Source: Oceanobacter sp. (lineage in GTDB: Bacteria; Pseudomonadota; Gammaproteobacteria; Pseudomonadales; Oceanobacteraceae). From it: a stretch of DNA of 64,000 bases. The stretch is from NCBI GenBank assembly GCA_002733645.1, contig NVWL01000013.1:30893-94892 (forward strand). Reading direction: 5' to 3'. The number at the start of each line of letters is the position of its first letter. Within the stretch, counting starts at the first letter, position 1. Under the pieces are notes generated by a model that was not told the origin of the DNA, did not search any database, and worked only from the letters and a program-made list of their open reading frames with translations. Below, one piece after another: positions 42,177 through 50,611 of the stretch. The position numbers were made by a program, and so were the translations under genes.

Positions 42177-43919
42177 TTATGGTGGTGGTTCCAAGGTGAA
42201 CGATTCGCTCGTAAATCCAATCAAGTCATTTTCATTGGTCACGGTTAAGAACACATCAAATGTAAGGAATGATACCTGCCCCCACGTCAGTGTTGCTGTA
42301 CCGTCTAAATTATCCGTGATGGTGACATTTTGCGGATCAGAAACGCTCCAGCTATAAGTGAGTAATCCCCCTTGGGCATCTGAGCTACCTGTGCCATCGA
42401 GAAGGAAGCTTTGATCAAACGCATTAATAGATTGCCCAGCTGGAGAGATAACTGCTGTTGGTTCCGCAACTACTGTAATAATAATAGTATCGGTATCGGT
42501 TGCTCCGTCGTCATCTGTTACTTCAAGTTGAACTTCAATGTCGCCCGTAAAGCCTTCGATCCAATTTACGAAAATAGCCTCTGGCCCTTCGTATAATTCA
42601 ATAGTTACGTCGCTACCTAATACATCGCTATTAACTAGCGTCCAATCGAAATTAAGAATAACGCCATCAGCATCTTCACTGTCAAAACCTTCGAGGATGG
42701 TAGAGCCATCTAAACTACCAAAGGTGGTAGGCCCTTCGGTAAAAATAGCAGCCGTCGGCGCTTGATTTGGCGGGCCTATAATCGAGACCAAAACAGTGTC
42801 GGTGCCGAAGCCACCTTCGTTATCTTCGACTTCTAATTGTAATTCTAAATCACCCTCAAAGCCTGGTAGTACCTCAACAACATAAGTTCCTTCGGTTTGA
42901 CCTTCATAAAAGGAAACGCCTTCGCTAATCCCTTCAGTAATTAAGGTCCAATTGTAAATGGCAATTAGGCCGTCATCGTCGAAACTAGCAGAGCCATCTA
43001 AATTAACAGTTATTGGTAACTGGCTTTGCTGTGGATCAAAGGCAGGATTGTCGATACTAATATCGTCACCGGCCACAGCAACTGGCAAGACATTTGGAAT
43101 GTCTGTGTAGAGTAGACCGACAGTCAGATCTGATGAAGTGGTATTGCCACCTTCGTCGACCAGAGTAAGGCGCACAACAATGTTGTCTTCTTCGCCACCG
43201 GATACTTCAGCAGAGCGGAAGTAATTCAGCGTGACTGAATCCCCTGTGGCGGTTTGGCTACCTGCCTCGACAACAGTATCAAGTAGCTCAGCAGACGTTT
43301 GCAAGCCAACGGCTAATGATGGGCCACTGAGAATACTCCAGCTATATGTGCTAATCGCTCCAGAGCTCGCAGTGGCAGATAAAGGTAAGCTAAATGATGA
43401 TTCTGCATTTAAGCCTGTAATGTCCAAAAGGTACTGGCCAGTGACTTCATCAACCGTTAAGTTCGTAGCGTCTGCGGCGATCACTGCAATCAATTCTGGC
43501 AGGATGTCTTCAAGGGTTAGTGATACGGAGTAGCGCTGGCCACCAACCACATCGGTTAAAGTCACAGAGCCTTCAGATAACGCTTGGCCGGAAGCATCAA
43601 ACGCAGTCACGGTAACCTCATAGCTGCCTGGAATCAGGCGTAAAGTTACGGTTGGATTGTCAGCCGTTAAGGTGACTTCCTGCGACTCTTGACGGTTCTC
43701 TGAGATCACGGTGATTTGCAAGCTTACAATATCTTCTACCGCCGAACTCGAACGCGGTGCAACCACGTTAAACGACAAATCTGCTTGTCGAGTAGATGTT
43801 GTGTTGTCGCTATCTGTGGAGCTGTTGCCACCGCCACATGCGGTTAAAACTAAGGATGCTAAAAGAATTAAAACGCTTTTAATTCCTAGGTAACTATTTA
43901 TATTTTTAAAATATTTCAT
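42177..43919 (-). CDS. PKD/Ig-like repeat lipoprotein
   Basis: This 580-residue lipoprotein starts at ATG 43919 (MKYFKN), not at the upstream ATG 43952. Its lipobox is LVLTAC, followed by GGGNSST. The mature part has an N-terminal carboxypeptidase-regulatory-like or Ig-like section (residues about 40-150), then four or five PKD-type domains with the PxAxxxG...GSxSFDDDG...YNW pattern ending near SFTLEPPP. Acidic Asp-rich loops suggest calcium binding. Such proteins mediate surface or matrix contacts. It lies downstream of the FecR and TPR/barrel genes and probably shares their transcript. Confidence 0.82.
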   Translation of the reverse strand: MKYFKNINSYLGIKSVLILLASLVLTACGGGNSSTDSDNTTSTRQADLSFNVVAPRSSSAVEDIVSLQITVISENRQESQEVTLTADNPTVTLRLIPGSYEVTVTAFDASGQALSEGSVTLTDVVGGQRYSVSLTLEDILPELIAVIAADATNLTVDEVTGQYLLDITGLNAESSFSLPLSATASSGAISTYSWSILSGPSLAVGLQTSAELLDTVVEAGSQTATGDSVTLNYFRSAEVSGGEEDNIVVRLTLVDEGGNTTSSDLTVGLLYTDIPNVLPVAVAGDDISIDNPAFDPQQSQLPITVNLDGSASFDDDGLIAIYNWTLITEGISEGVSFYEGQTEGTYVVEVLPGFEGDLELQLEVEDNEGGFGTDTVLVSIIGPPNQAPTAAIFTEGPTTFGSLDGSTILEGFDSEDADGVILNFDWTLVNSDVLGSDVTIELYEGPEAIFVNWIEGFTGDIEVQLEVTDDDGATDTDTIIITVVAEPTAVISPAGQSINAFDQSFLLDGTGSSDAQGGLLTYSWSVSDPQNVTITDNLDGTATLTWGQVSFLTFDVFLTVTNENDLIGFTSESFTLEPPP

Positions 43920-43968
43920 AACCCAAACCTCGTGAATACTGGGTGAGCGCACAGCTTAATAAAGTGCA

Positions 43969-44832
43969 TTAATTAACAATATCGTTGAAGTCTAAAATGA
44001 TCTCAGCTTCTGACGCCGCAGCATCGTTAGTAGGCTCAGGCTCATCGCTCACGACAGGTTCTTGGTCTTGAGGATCGGAAAATGCACCTGCATTATTCTC
44101 TAAAGGCTCCTCTGGTTTTTCTGTCACATTGAAGGAATCAATGCTGCTCAGGCGCTGCAAAGCATCAGAGACTTCGCTGGCGTCAACAGCACCGGATTCA
44201 ACTAAACGTTCGATCTCCGCTTTGCTTAAGCTATGACCTTCAGAGAATTCCTCAGGAATGTTCTCGTAGTAGGTGACGTTGCCGCTTGCATCAATAGAGG
44301 CGTAAGAATATTCAGCGGCGGCACCCAGCTCAATCATGCCTTGCTCTGTTTCAGCGACAATCGTACCTTCATAAACGGCTAACAGTAATTCGCCGCCAGC
44401 ACTGATACGGACTTCATAGTGAGTTCCCCGAATACCAATTGAACCCACCGGAGTATCTAATTTGTATTGTGCGTTGTCGGCTTTACCAACTTGACCAGAA
44501 ATAGTGCGAAGGCCGCCTTTTAATAGCTTCATAGCAACCGCATCTTCTTCGGCTTCTTGGTAGCTATATTCCAATACTTGCCACTCACTGTTTTCTGTTA
44601 AAGCCACCATTGCGCCATCTTTCATGCGGAACTGCGCACGCGAATTCGGGCCTGTGGTAACTATGTCGGTTTCAAAAATTTTACTGCGGCGTTTTACTTC
44701 GCGTCCGTCAGCGCCTTCTTGAGTGGCGCTAACATCCCCACTAGAAACCAATGTAATACCGGCATTTGCGAATACCAAATTAGGAAGTACAAATAGAACG
44801 GGTAAAAGTATACGAGTTAAATATTTCATCAT
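43969..44832 (-). CDS. FecR-domain periplasmic protein
   Basis: This 287-residue exported protein (signal peptide ending VFANA) carries a FecR domain at residues about 30-190: RRSKIFETDIVTTGPNSRAQFRMKDGAMVAL, then LDTPVGSIGIRGTHYEVRI and LLLAVYEGTIVA. It lacks the N-terminal regulator part of sigma-factor anti-sigma FecR proteins, so it is the stand-alone periplasmic form, which is often found near TPR, PKD and CHASE2-cyclase genes. The acidic C-terminal 100 residues look disordered. AAGGAAAT precedes two adjacent ATG codons (44832 and 44829). Its role, probably ligand binding or envelope sensing, is not known. Confidence 0.88.
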   Translation of the reverse strand: MMKYLTRILLPVLFVLPNLVFANAGITLVSSGDVSATQEGADGREVKRRSKIFETDIVTTGPNSRAQFRMKDGAMVALTENSEWQVLEYSYQEAEEDAVAMKLLKGGLRTISGQVGKADNAQYKLDTPVGSIGIRGTHYEVRISAGGELLLAVYEGTIVAETEQGMIELGAAAEYSYASIDASGNVTYYENIPEEFSEGHSLSKAEIERLVESGAVDASEVSDALQRLSSIDSFNVTEKPEEPLENNAGAFSDPQDQEPVVSDEPEPTNDAAASEAEIILDFNDIVN

Positions 44833-44838
44833 ATTTCC

Positions 44839-46170
44839 TTAAAACTGGTAGCCGAAGCCAACACGAACAAAATTACGTTGGTAGTCGAAGAAATCTATGT
44901 TGCTAGCGCCATCAATAAAGCGGTACATGGCATTGATATTGGCGGCGCTGCCGATTCTCCATTCATGTTTGAGCGTGGCGTAAAACAAATTGCTTTCACG
45001 TTGCTCATTACTGGTGGAAAAATCACCCTGGTAGCGGTAGTTTTGAAAGGAACTGCTCAACGATGTTGTATTGCCGTTTTTATATTGATAGCTCAGGTCA
45101 TAAGTTAACCCCAGTGCATCGCGGGCATACTGCTCACCTTCCGATTGCGATGCCCATTCCGTGGATGCTAATAAGTTGGCTGCGTGTCGCCATGCGGATG
45201 GAGCATAAGCTAGTCTAAATCCGACCATTGCTCGAACGCGATTTTGAGTGTCGTCTTCCAGCATCAGGTGGGTCAGTCGGCTGATGAACTGTGGACGCAG
45301 CTTCGTGTTGCCTTTATCAAGGTCAACCAAGCCAGACAGAGAGGTGACTAAGCGGCTAAAGTCACCATCAATCAACAATGGGCGTAGCTCTGCTGAAATA
45401 GTGACTGGATACTTTTGCTCATTGAATGAGGACACATTGCGCAACGTAAATTCAGACTGTTGTTGGCCTTCGTAATAACCGCGATGCCAAAAACGCAGGT
45501 TGAGCGCACTGGCAGAGTTAAAGCGATATGCGCCATTTACCGACAGATCATTAAAGTAACTGTCTTGAACTTGACGGTCGTCGTTAATGGCATATTGGGC
45601 ACCATTAAATTCCACCGTATTCGTGTCTAAGCCAATATTGTAGTTGTCGTCGTAGCCTGCGCCGACTTCTATTTGGGTTGTCCATTGTTGAGCGTTGTTA
45701 GTATCAGATATGCGTTTAAGCAGGGCGTTTGCGCTCTTAATAAATTTTTCGTCGCTGGCGTGCTCGTTGACATACGCCAGTTCGTAAATTGCGGCGTCAG
45801 TGTTGCCCATCTCGATGTAAACAGAAGCCAGTAGCAGATGAGCATTGAAATCATTGGGTGTGTTAATCACGACACGCTCTAAGGCAAAAGCTGCGTGATC
45901 GTATTTTTCATTAAAGTAGGCCGCTCGACCGTATGCGTAATCAAAGTCGCTATCGCCTTCGTACTCAGCGAGGTAGCTTTCGGCTAAGCTCATGGCTCCG
46001 GCGTAATCGCCAAAGCGCAGTTTTTCATTTATTTGTGCGTAATCAACGGGTTCTGCCGCGATGCTTAAATTTGCTGAGGTACCCAATATAAGAATGGCCA
46101 TGGTGGCACTTAGGCGTGTTCGTTGGAAAAGCTTGGTTTTCATTAAGCTGCTGTAAGCTGAAAAGCTCAT
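44839..46170 (-). CDS. TPR protein with C-terminal outer-membrane barrel
   Basis: This 443-residue exported protein starts at ATG 46170 (MSFSAYSS) behind AAGGA; longer frames lack a ribosome site. After the signal peptide (LSIAAEP), residues about 45-165 hold TPR repeats (YDHAAFALERVVINTPNDFNAHLLLASVYIEMGNTDAA, in segments). Residues 175-443 form strands ending in VRVGFGYQF, a typical outer-membrane C-terminus. The layout resembles surface-lipoprotein-assembly-modifier (Slam)-like barrels, so it might export the PKD lipoprotein two genes downstream. That link is inference. The FecR gene follows by 6 bases. Confidence 0.78.
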   Translation of the reverse strand: MSFSAYSSLMKTKLFQRTRLSATMAILILGTSANLSIAAEPVDYAQINEKLRFGDYAGAMSLAESYLAEYEGDSDFDYAYGRAAYFNEKYDHAAFALERVVINTPNDFNAHLLLASVYIEMGNTDAAIYELAYVNEHASDEKFIKSANALLKRISDTNNAQQWTTQIEVGAGYDDNYNIGLDTNTVEFNGAQYAINDDRQVQDSYFNDLSVNGAYRFNSASALNLRFWHRGYYEGQQQSEFTLRNVSSFNEQKYPVTISAELRPLLIDGDFSRLVTSLSGLVDLDKGNTKLRPQFISRLTHLMLEDDTQNRVRAMVGFRLAYAPSAWRHAANLLASTEWASQSEGEQYARDALGLTYDLSYQYKNGNTTSLSSSFQNYRYQGDFSTSNEQRESNLFYATLKHEWRIGSAANINAMYRFIDGASNIDFFDYQRNFVRVGFGYQF

Positions 46171-46621
46171 CGTTTGGTCCTTCTTATTTTTTAATAGTGC
46201 GGATATAGGCACTGCTGCTAATCCCACACATGAGCGGGTCTTATATTTGATTAGGAGGACTATACCATAGTGATTTTTGTCGGCACACGACAAAACATGC
46301 ATTTACAAATACATTGCTTTACGAATGTTCACTGTATTTGGGTATTCACTTACAAGGCAAGTAGGACAAAGCTGTCACTTGTATCAATATTTGAAAAATT
46401 GGCAAGTTTGCAAATGTTTTGAGCTGTGGAGTGAGTGTATTCAGAAGCGTCTTAGTCGCCCCTAGATACATTCAGGCTTTTGGATGTTTACGTCAAAGCG
46501 CATGTTATTCCATATGCGCGCGATATTCGCTTTGTCGCTCTAACATCCAGCCGGGGTACTCACCGGGTAGGGACAAAGCGGCGATAAGATCGGATATCGC
46601 GATAGAAGCGCTATAGTATGC
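46171..46621. other. non-coding stretch upstream of the TPR/FecR/PKD operon
   Basis: About 450 bases without a convincing gene. The first part should hold the promoter of the minus-strand operon; I see no clear sigma-70 pair. A short minus-strand frame near 46505-46610 ends in WMLERQSEYRAHME and reads gene-like, but it has no start codon of its own before the mscS terminator and is too short to call. It may be a decayed gene fragment. Confidence 0.4.
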
Positions 46622-46648
46622 AAAAAAACCGGCCAATGGCCGGTTTTT
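46622..46648. terminator. intrinsic terminator of the mscS gene
   Basis: An AAAACCGGCC / GGCCGGTTTT stem with an AAT loop and flanking A/T runs lies 38 bases after the stop of the minus-strand mscS-like gene. The symmetry allows termination on either strand. Confidence 0.9.
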
Positions 46649-46685
46649 AATGTTTACAAAACAGTGCTTAAAAAATAACGACTCA

Positions 46686-47519
46686 TTAATCGTCTTTTTC
46701 CATATGCACACTGACCTGAGGGAAAGGAATCTCAATACCTTCCTGATCGAAGCGCAGTTTCACCGCTTCCATCATGCCCCAGTACACCGTCCAGTAATCC
46801 GCCGCGTTAACCCAAGGGCGCACGATAAAGTTAACAGACGAGTCCGCCAGTTCTGATACGGCGACTTTGGGCGCAGGTTCGGCCAATGTGAGTTCGTGTT
46901 CGTTGACCATTTCTTCCAGAATGGCTTTGGCTTTAAGTAGGTCTGAGCCATAGCCAATACCAAACACCATATCGACACGGCGAGTTGGCTGGTCAGAGAA
47001 GTTGGTCATGGTGTTACCAAACACGTTGGAGTTCGGAATGATGATGACCTTGTTGTCTGGTGATTTCAGGCGAGTGCTCATGATAGTGATTTGATCAACG
47101 GACCCCATGACGCCATCGACTTCAACAAAATCACCGACTTTAAACGGGCGGAATAAAATCAGCATCACGCCTGCCGCAAAATGAGATAGCGAGTCTTTTA
47201 AAGCAAAACCAACGGCCAAGCCAGCGGCACCTAGTAAGGCAACCAATGAGGTGGTATCTAGGCCCAGTTGCGATAGTGAGAAGACGATCACCAACAACAG
47301 CATAACGGTACGCAGTATGCCGGACAGGAAGCTTACCAAGATAGGATCAAGGTTTGCCTTGGTCATAACCTTTTTAATGGTTCCTGAGATGATACCAACG
47401 GCCATGCGACCGATGATAAAGATAACCAAGGCGAGAATAATCTGTGTTCCCCAAGGTAGGATATAGTCGGCCCACAGCAGTTGTGGGTCGAGGTTGAGTG
47501 CTTCCCAGTTTATGTTCAC
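46686..47519 (-). CDS. small-conductance mechanosensitive channel, MscS family
   Basis: This 277-residue protein has three transmembrane helices in residues 20-115. The pore helix segment LLGAAGLAVGFALKDSLSHFAAGVMLILFRPFKVGDFV is diagnostic of MscS, followed by the beta domain (VDGVMGSVDQITIMSTRLKSPDNKVIIIPNS) and a mixed C-terminal domain. The channel opens on membrane tension to release solutes during hypo-osmotic shock. The start is GTG 47519 behind AAGGAAG. Length and motifs match the minimal E. coli MscS (about 286 residues). Confidence 0.95.
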   Translation of the reverse strand: MNINWEALNLDPQLLWADYILPWGTQIILALVIFIIGRMAVGIISGTIKKVMTKANLDPILVSFLSGILRTVMLLLVIVFSLSQLGLDTTSLVALLGAAGLAVGFALKDSLSHFAAGVMLILFRPFKVGDFVEVDGVMGSVDQITIMSTRLKSPDNKVIIIPNSNVFGNTMTNFSDQPTRRVDMVFGIGYGSDLLKAKAILEEMVNEHELTLAEPAPKVAVSELADSSVNFIVRPWVNAADYWTVYWGMMEAVKLRFDQEGIEIPFPQVSVHMEKDD

Positions 47520-47687
47520 TAAGACTTCCTTACTCCGTTAGGAGAGATTATTTATGTTAATTGTGTTTCTGTTTCGGATCATTACGCCAAACGGATGTGC
47601 ACGCAAGACTAGGCACCGCATTATTTACAGCAAAATCGACAGAATGATTGCATGAATCAACATGAATCAATAGGTTGGCTAAAAAGC

Positions 47688-48755
47688 TCAGTTTTTTACT
47701 GAGAAGTCCGCGCGCTTGGCGTAAGCAAAGACGTCAGAATGCATGTTGGATTCGTTTAACCCTAAAGGTTCCAATTGATCAAGTGTGCCAAACACCATAT
47801 TGGGTGAGCCGCAGGCAAACATCTGTGCGCCTGATAGGTCATCAAAGTCTTCATGGATGACTTCATAGATCCATCCCGCACGGCCATTCCAGTCGTCGGC
47901 GTGTTGTTGGATGATAGGGTGGTAATGAAAGTGAGAGTTTGCAGCGGCCCAAGAAAGCGGCAACTCATTGAGATAGAAACCAACCGCCGCACGGTTTGAC
48001 CAATACAGATGAATCTCGCGTTCTGGTTCTATTGCTTGAATGGCTTCAATCAAGGCTTTGATCTGTGAAAACCCTGAGCCTGCAGCCACCATTAAAATTG
48101 GCTGGCCATAGGTGTTTTTCAAATAAGCGGAGTTAACAATGCAATCACCGGCTGGGAGCGTTACGCGTGCAATCACGGCTTGTTGCAAGAAAGCAATAAC
48201 GTCGCGAGCTTTGTCACTGTTGGCAGCGATGTGCAGTTCAATCTCGCGTGGGTCGCGGCCGGTCAGTGCGCCGGGGGCGTTGGCGATAGAGTAAGGAATT
48301 TGCTCTTCATCTTTGCCTTCGCCCAAATGTAGCATCAAGTATTGACCAGCCCAGTAGTTAGGCTGCTTACCTGCTGGTGCAAGTAAGGTTATACGATGAA
48401 TGTCATCCGCGAGCACGTCGACCGCAGTGACTTGGCAAGCCAAAGTGACGGAAGGTTTGTGATCGGGGGCGAATACATCGGTCATAAAAATCTCTACATC
48501 TGACGTGGGATAAGCGACGCAGCATAATACCTGATTCTCTTGATCAAGTATTGTTTGCCCCAGCTCATTACGAAAGGATAGCTCACCAGAGAGGCGCTGG
48601 CCTTGGCAGACCTGACATACGCCGTTTTCGCAGCTCACCGGAACAACCACTCGCTGCTCAAGGGCGGCCTCCGCGATGCTCTGATCGCTACGGCAGTTGA
48701 TGGTGACGCCTTGAGGTAGAAAGGTCACTCGATGCGTATTAACGCGGTTGGCCAT
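47688..48755 (-). CDS. 2Fe-2S ferredoxin / NAD(P)H flavin reductase-like protein
   Basis: This 355-residue protein has an N-terminal plant-type [2Fe-2S] ferredoxin domain (Cys in SCENGVCQVCQG and QVLCC), then an FAD-binding domain (YWAGQYLMLHLG; IPYSIANAP) and an NAD(P)H-binding domain (PILMVAAGSGFSQIKALIEAI; MFACGSPNMV). This is the arrangement of proteins annotated as CDP-6-deoxy-glucoseen reductase-like next to ubiD in Pseudomonas; in E. coli the flavin reductase Fre is encoded next to ubiD. It starts 2 bases after the ubiD stop and is probably co-transcribed. A link to flavin supply for the UbiX/UbiD pathway is possible; the substrate is unproven. Confidence 0.82.
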   Translation of the reverse strand: MANRVNTHRVTFLPQGVTINCRSDQSIAEAALEQRVVVPVSCENGVCQVCQGQRLSGELSFRNELGQTILDQENQVLCCVAYPTSDVEIFMTDVFAPDHKPSVTLACQVTAVDVLADDIHRITLLAPAGKQPNYWAGQYLMLHLGEGKDEEQIPYSIANAPGALTGRDPREIELHIAANSDKARDVIAFLQQAVIARVTLPAGDCIVNSAYLKNTYGQPILMVAAGSGFSQIKALIEAIQAIEPEREIHLYWSNRAAVGFYLNELPLSWAAANSHFHYHPIIQQHADDWNGRAGWIYEVIHEDFDDLSGAQMFACGSPNMVFGTLDQLEPLGLNESNMHSDVFAYAKRADFSVKN

Positions 48756-48757
48756 GA

Positions 48758-50227
48758 TTATTTATCAAGCCCTAAGTCTTTCCACATGGCGTCAACGCGG
48801 TCTTTGACCGCTTGATCCATGACGATGGGTTCGCCCCACTCACGGTCGGTTTCGCCGGGCCACTTGTTGGTTGCGTCCATGCCCATTTTTGAGCCTAGGC
48901 CGGATACTGGCGAGGCAAAGTCGAGATAATCAATTGGTGTGTTTTCGATTAATGTGGTGTCACGGGCCGGGTCCATACGGGTAGTAATGGCCCAAATTAC
49001 ATCTTCCCAATTGCGTGTATTTACATCGTCGTCCACCACAATCACAAACTTGGTGTACATAAACTGGCGCAAGAATGACCAGACCCCCATCATCACGCGC
49101 TTGGCGTGGCCGGGGTACTGTTTCTTCATGCTCACAATCGCCATGCGATACGAACAACCTTCCGGTGGTAAATAGAAATCTACAATTTCAGGAAATTGTT
49201 TTTGCAGAATCGGCACAAACACTTCGTTCAACGCGACGCCAAGAATGGCGGGTTCATCTGGCGGGCGTCCGGTGTAGGTGCTGTGATAGATGGGCTTTTT
49301 ACGATGTGTAATGCGTTCAACAGTGAACACCGGGAATTCGTCCACTTCGTTGTAGTAACCCGTGTGATCACCAAACGGGCCTTCCGGGGCCATTTCGTCC
49401 GGGTGGATGACGCCTTCCAATACAATTTCTGCCGAGGCTGGCACCAGTAAATCGTTGCCGATGCTTTTGACTAATTCAGTGCGTGAGTCTCGCAAGAGGC
49501 CTGCAAACGCATATTCGCTCAGGGTGTCGGGAACAGGGGTGACGGCACCAAGAATGGTTGCCGGATCAGCGCCTAGTGCGACCGTTACAGGGAAAGGCTT
49601 GCCAGGATTGGCTTTTTTCCACTCCAGAAAATCGAGTGCGCCGCCACGATGGCTTAACCAACGCATAATCACTTTGTTTTTGGCGATGACTTGTTGGCGA
49701 TAAATACCGAGATTATGGCGCTCTTTATGCGGCCCTTTGGTAATTACTAACGGCCAAGTGATTAATGGCCCTGCATCGCCGGGCCAGCAATGTTGTACCG
49801 GGATTTTCGATAAATCGACGTCGTCGCCTGCAAGAACTACTTCCTGACAGGCGGCTTTTTTAACTTCTTTCGGCCCCATCGCCAGTACTTTCTTGAAAAT
49901 CGGCAGCTTAGACCAAGCGTCTTTGAGGCCTTTCGGTGGCTCAGGCTCTTTCAGGAAAGCGAGTAATTTACCGACTTCACGCAGTGCCTCGACGGATTCT
50001 TCCCCCATACCGAGTGCAACACGCTCTGGGGTGCCAAAGAGATTGGCCAGTACGGGCATATCGTAGCCTTTGGGGTTTTCGAACAGCAACGCAGGGCCTT
50101 TGGCGCGTAAGACGCGGTCGGCGATTTCAGTCATTTCGAGGTGTGGATCAACGGGCGTTTTGATGCGCTTAAGTTCGCCGCGTTTTTCCAGCATTTTGAT
50201 GAAGTCACGAAGATCAGAGTATTTCAC
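48758..50227 (-). CDS. ubiD: UbiD, 4-hydroxy-3-polyprenylbenzoate decarboxylase
   Basis: This 489-residue prenylated-FMN-dependent enzyme removes the carboxyl group of 4-hydroxy-3-polyprenylbenzoate in ubiquinone synthesis. It closely follows E. coli UbiD throughout ([71 protein letters not shown]). I place the start at GTG 50227 (KYSDLRDF), which matches the family N-terminus and has AGAGAG upstream. ATG 50254 and the much longer frame from 50344 are less likely. Confidence 0.96.
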   Translation of the reverse strand: MKYSDLRDFIKMLEKRGELKRIKTPVDPHLEMTEIADRVLRAKGPALLFENPKGYDMPVLANLFGTPERVALGMGEESVEALREVGKLLAFLKEPEPPKGLKDAWSKLPIFKKVLAMGPKEVKKAACQEVVLAGDDVDLSKIPVQHCWPGDAGPLITWPLVITKGPHKERHNLGIYRQQVIAKNKVIMRWLSHRGGALDFLEWKKANPGKPFPVTVALGADPATILGAVTPVPDTLSEYAFAGLLRDSRTELVKSIGNDLLVPASAEIVLEGVIHPDEMAPEGPFGDHTGYYNEVDEFPVFTVERITHRKKPIYHSTYTGRPPDEPAILGVALNEVFVPILQKQFPEIVDFYLPPEGCSYRMAIVSMKKQYPGHAKRVMMGVWSFLRQFMYTKFVIVVDDDVNTRNWEDVIWAITTRMDPARDTTLIENTPIDYLDFASPVSGLGSKMGMDATNKWPGETDREWGEPIVMDQAVKDRVDAMWKDLGLDK

Positions 50228-50611
50228 CGGGCTCTCTCTTTGGCTGTTATTCATTGGCTTTATGCGCAGCATGATAGCAGAAGGCGGCGGCCTAGGTAGC
50301 TGGTACGAATTGTGAGTAAAAGAAGGAGGGCATTTCAGTCCCATATAAACTCAGTTCTCAAACTTAATTCTTTGTCGGGGCTACGCCCCCGGCCCCATGC
50401 AAGGTTTTGCTCTAAAGACCGCAGAATGACTTTGTAGTCTGGCGCCGCACGCATGCCGATTAAAGGAAAGTCCGCGAAGCCGCATTTCAAATCAAGCGGC
50501 GCTAATTTTAAAGCCAAAGTTTCTAGGAGCATGAAATAGCAAATCAAGTATTTGATCTGAAAAAGGCGAGGCTGGGATTAGGGCACCATTTTCGGCGCCC
50601 TATGTGTCTGC
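50228..50611. other. non-coding stretch with hairpins between ubiD and the downstream cytochrome gene
   Basis: About 380 bases. It holds a GC-rich short palindrome (GGGGC-TAC-GCCCC near 50378-50390), which resembles a REP-type element, and a GGGCGCC/GGTGCCC hairpin (minus strand, near 50580-50600) that may end the downstream minus-strand cytochrome gene, though no T-run follows. A 70-residue minus-strand frame (50335-50547) spans the palindrome and has no family or ribosome site, so I do not call it. Confidence 0.4.

Noticed and set aside
46419..46616. Plus-strand open frame upstream of the mscS terminator
   Set aside because: Low-complexity Cys/Ser/Arg composition and no start signal; it lies in an intergenic stretch.
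50335..50547. 70-residue minus-strand open frame
   Set aside because: It spans a GC-rich palindrome in non-coding DNA, lacks a ribosome site and has no recognisable family.
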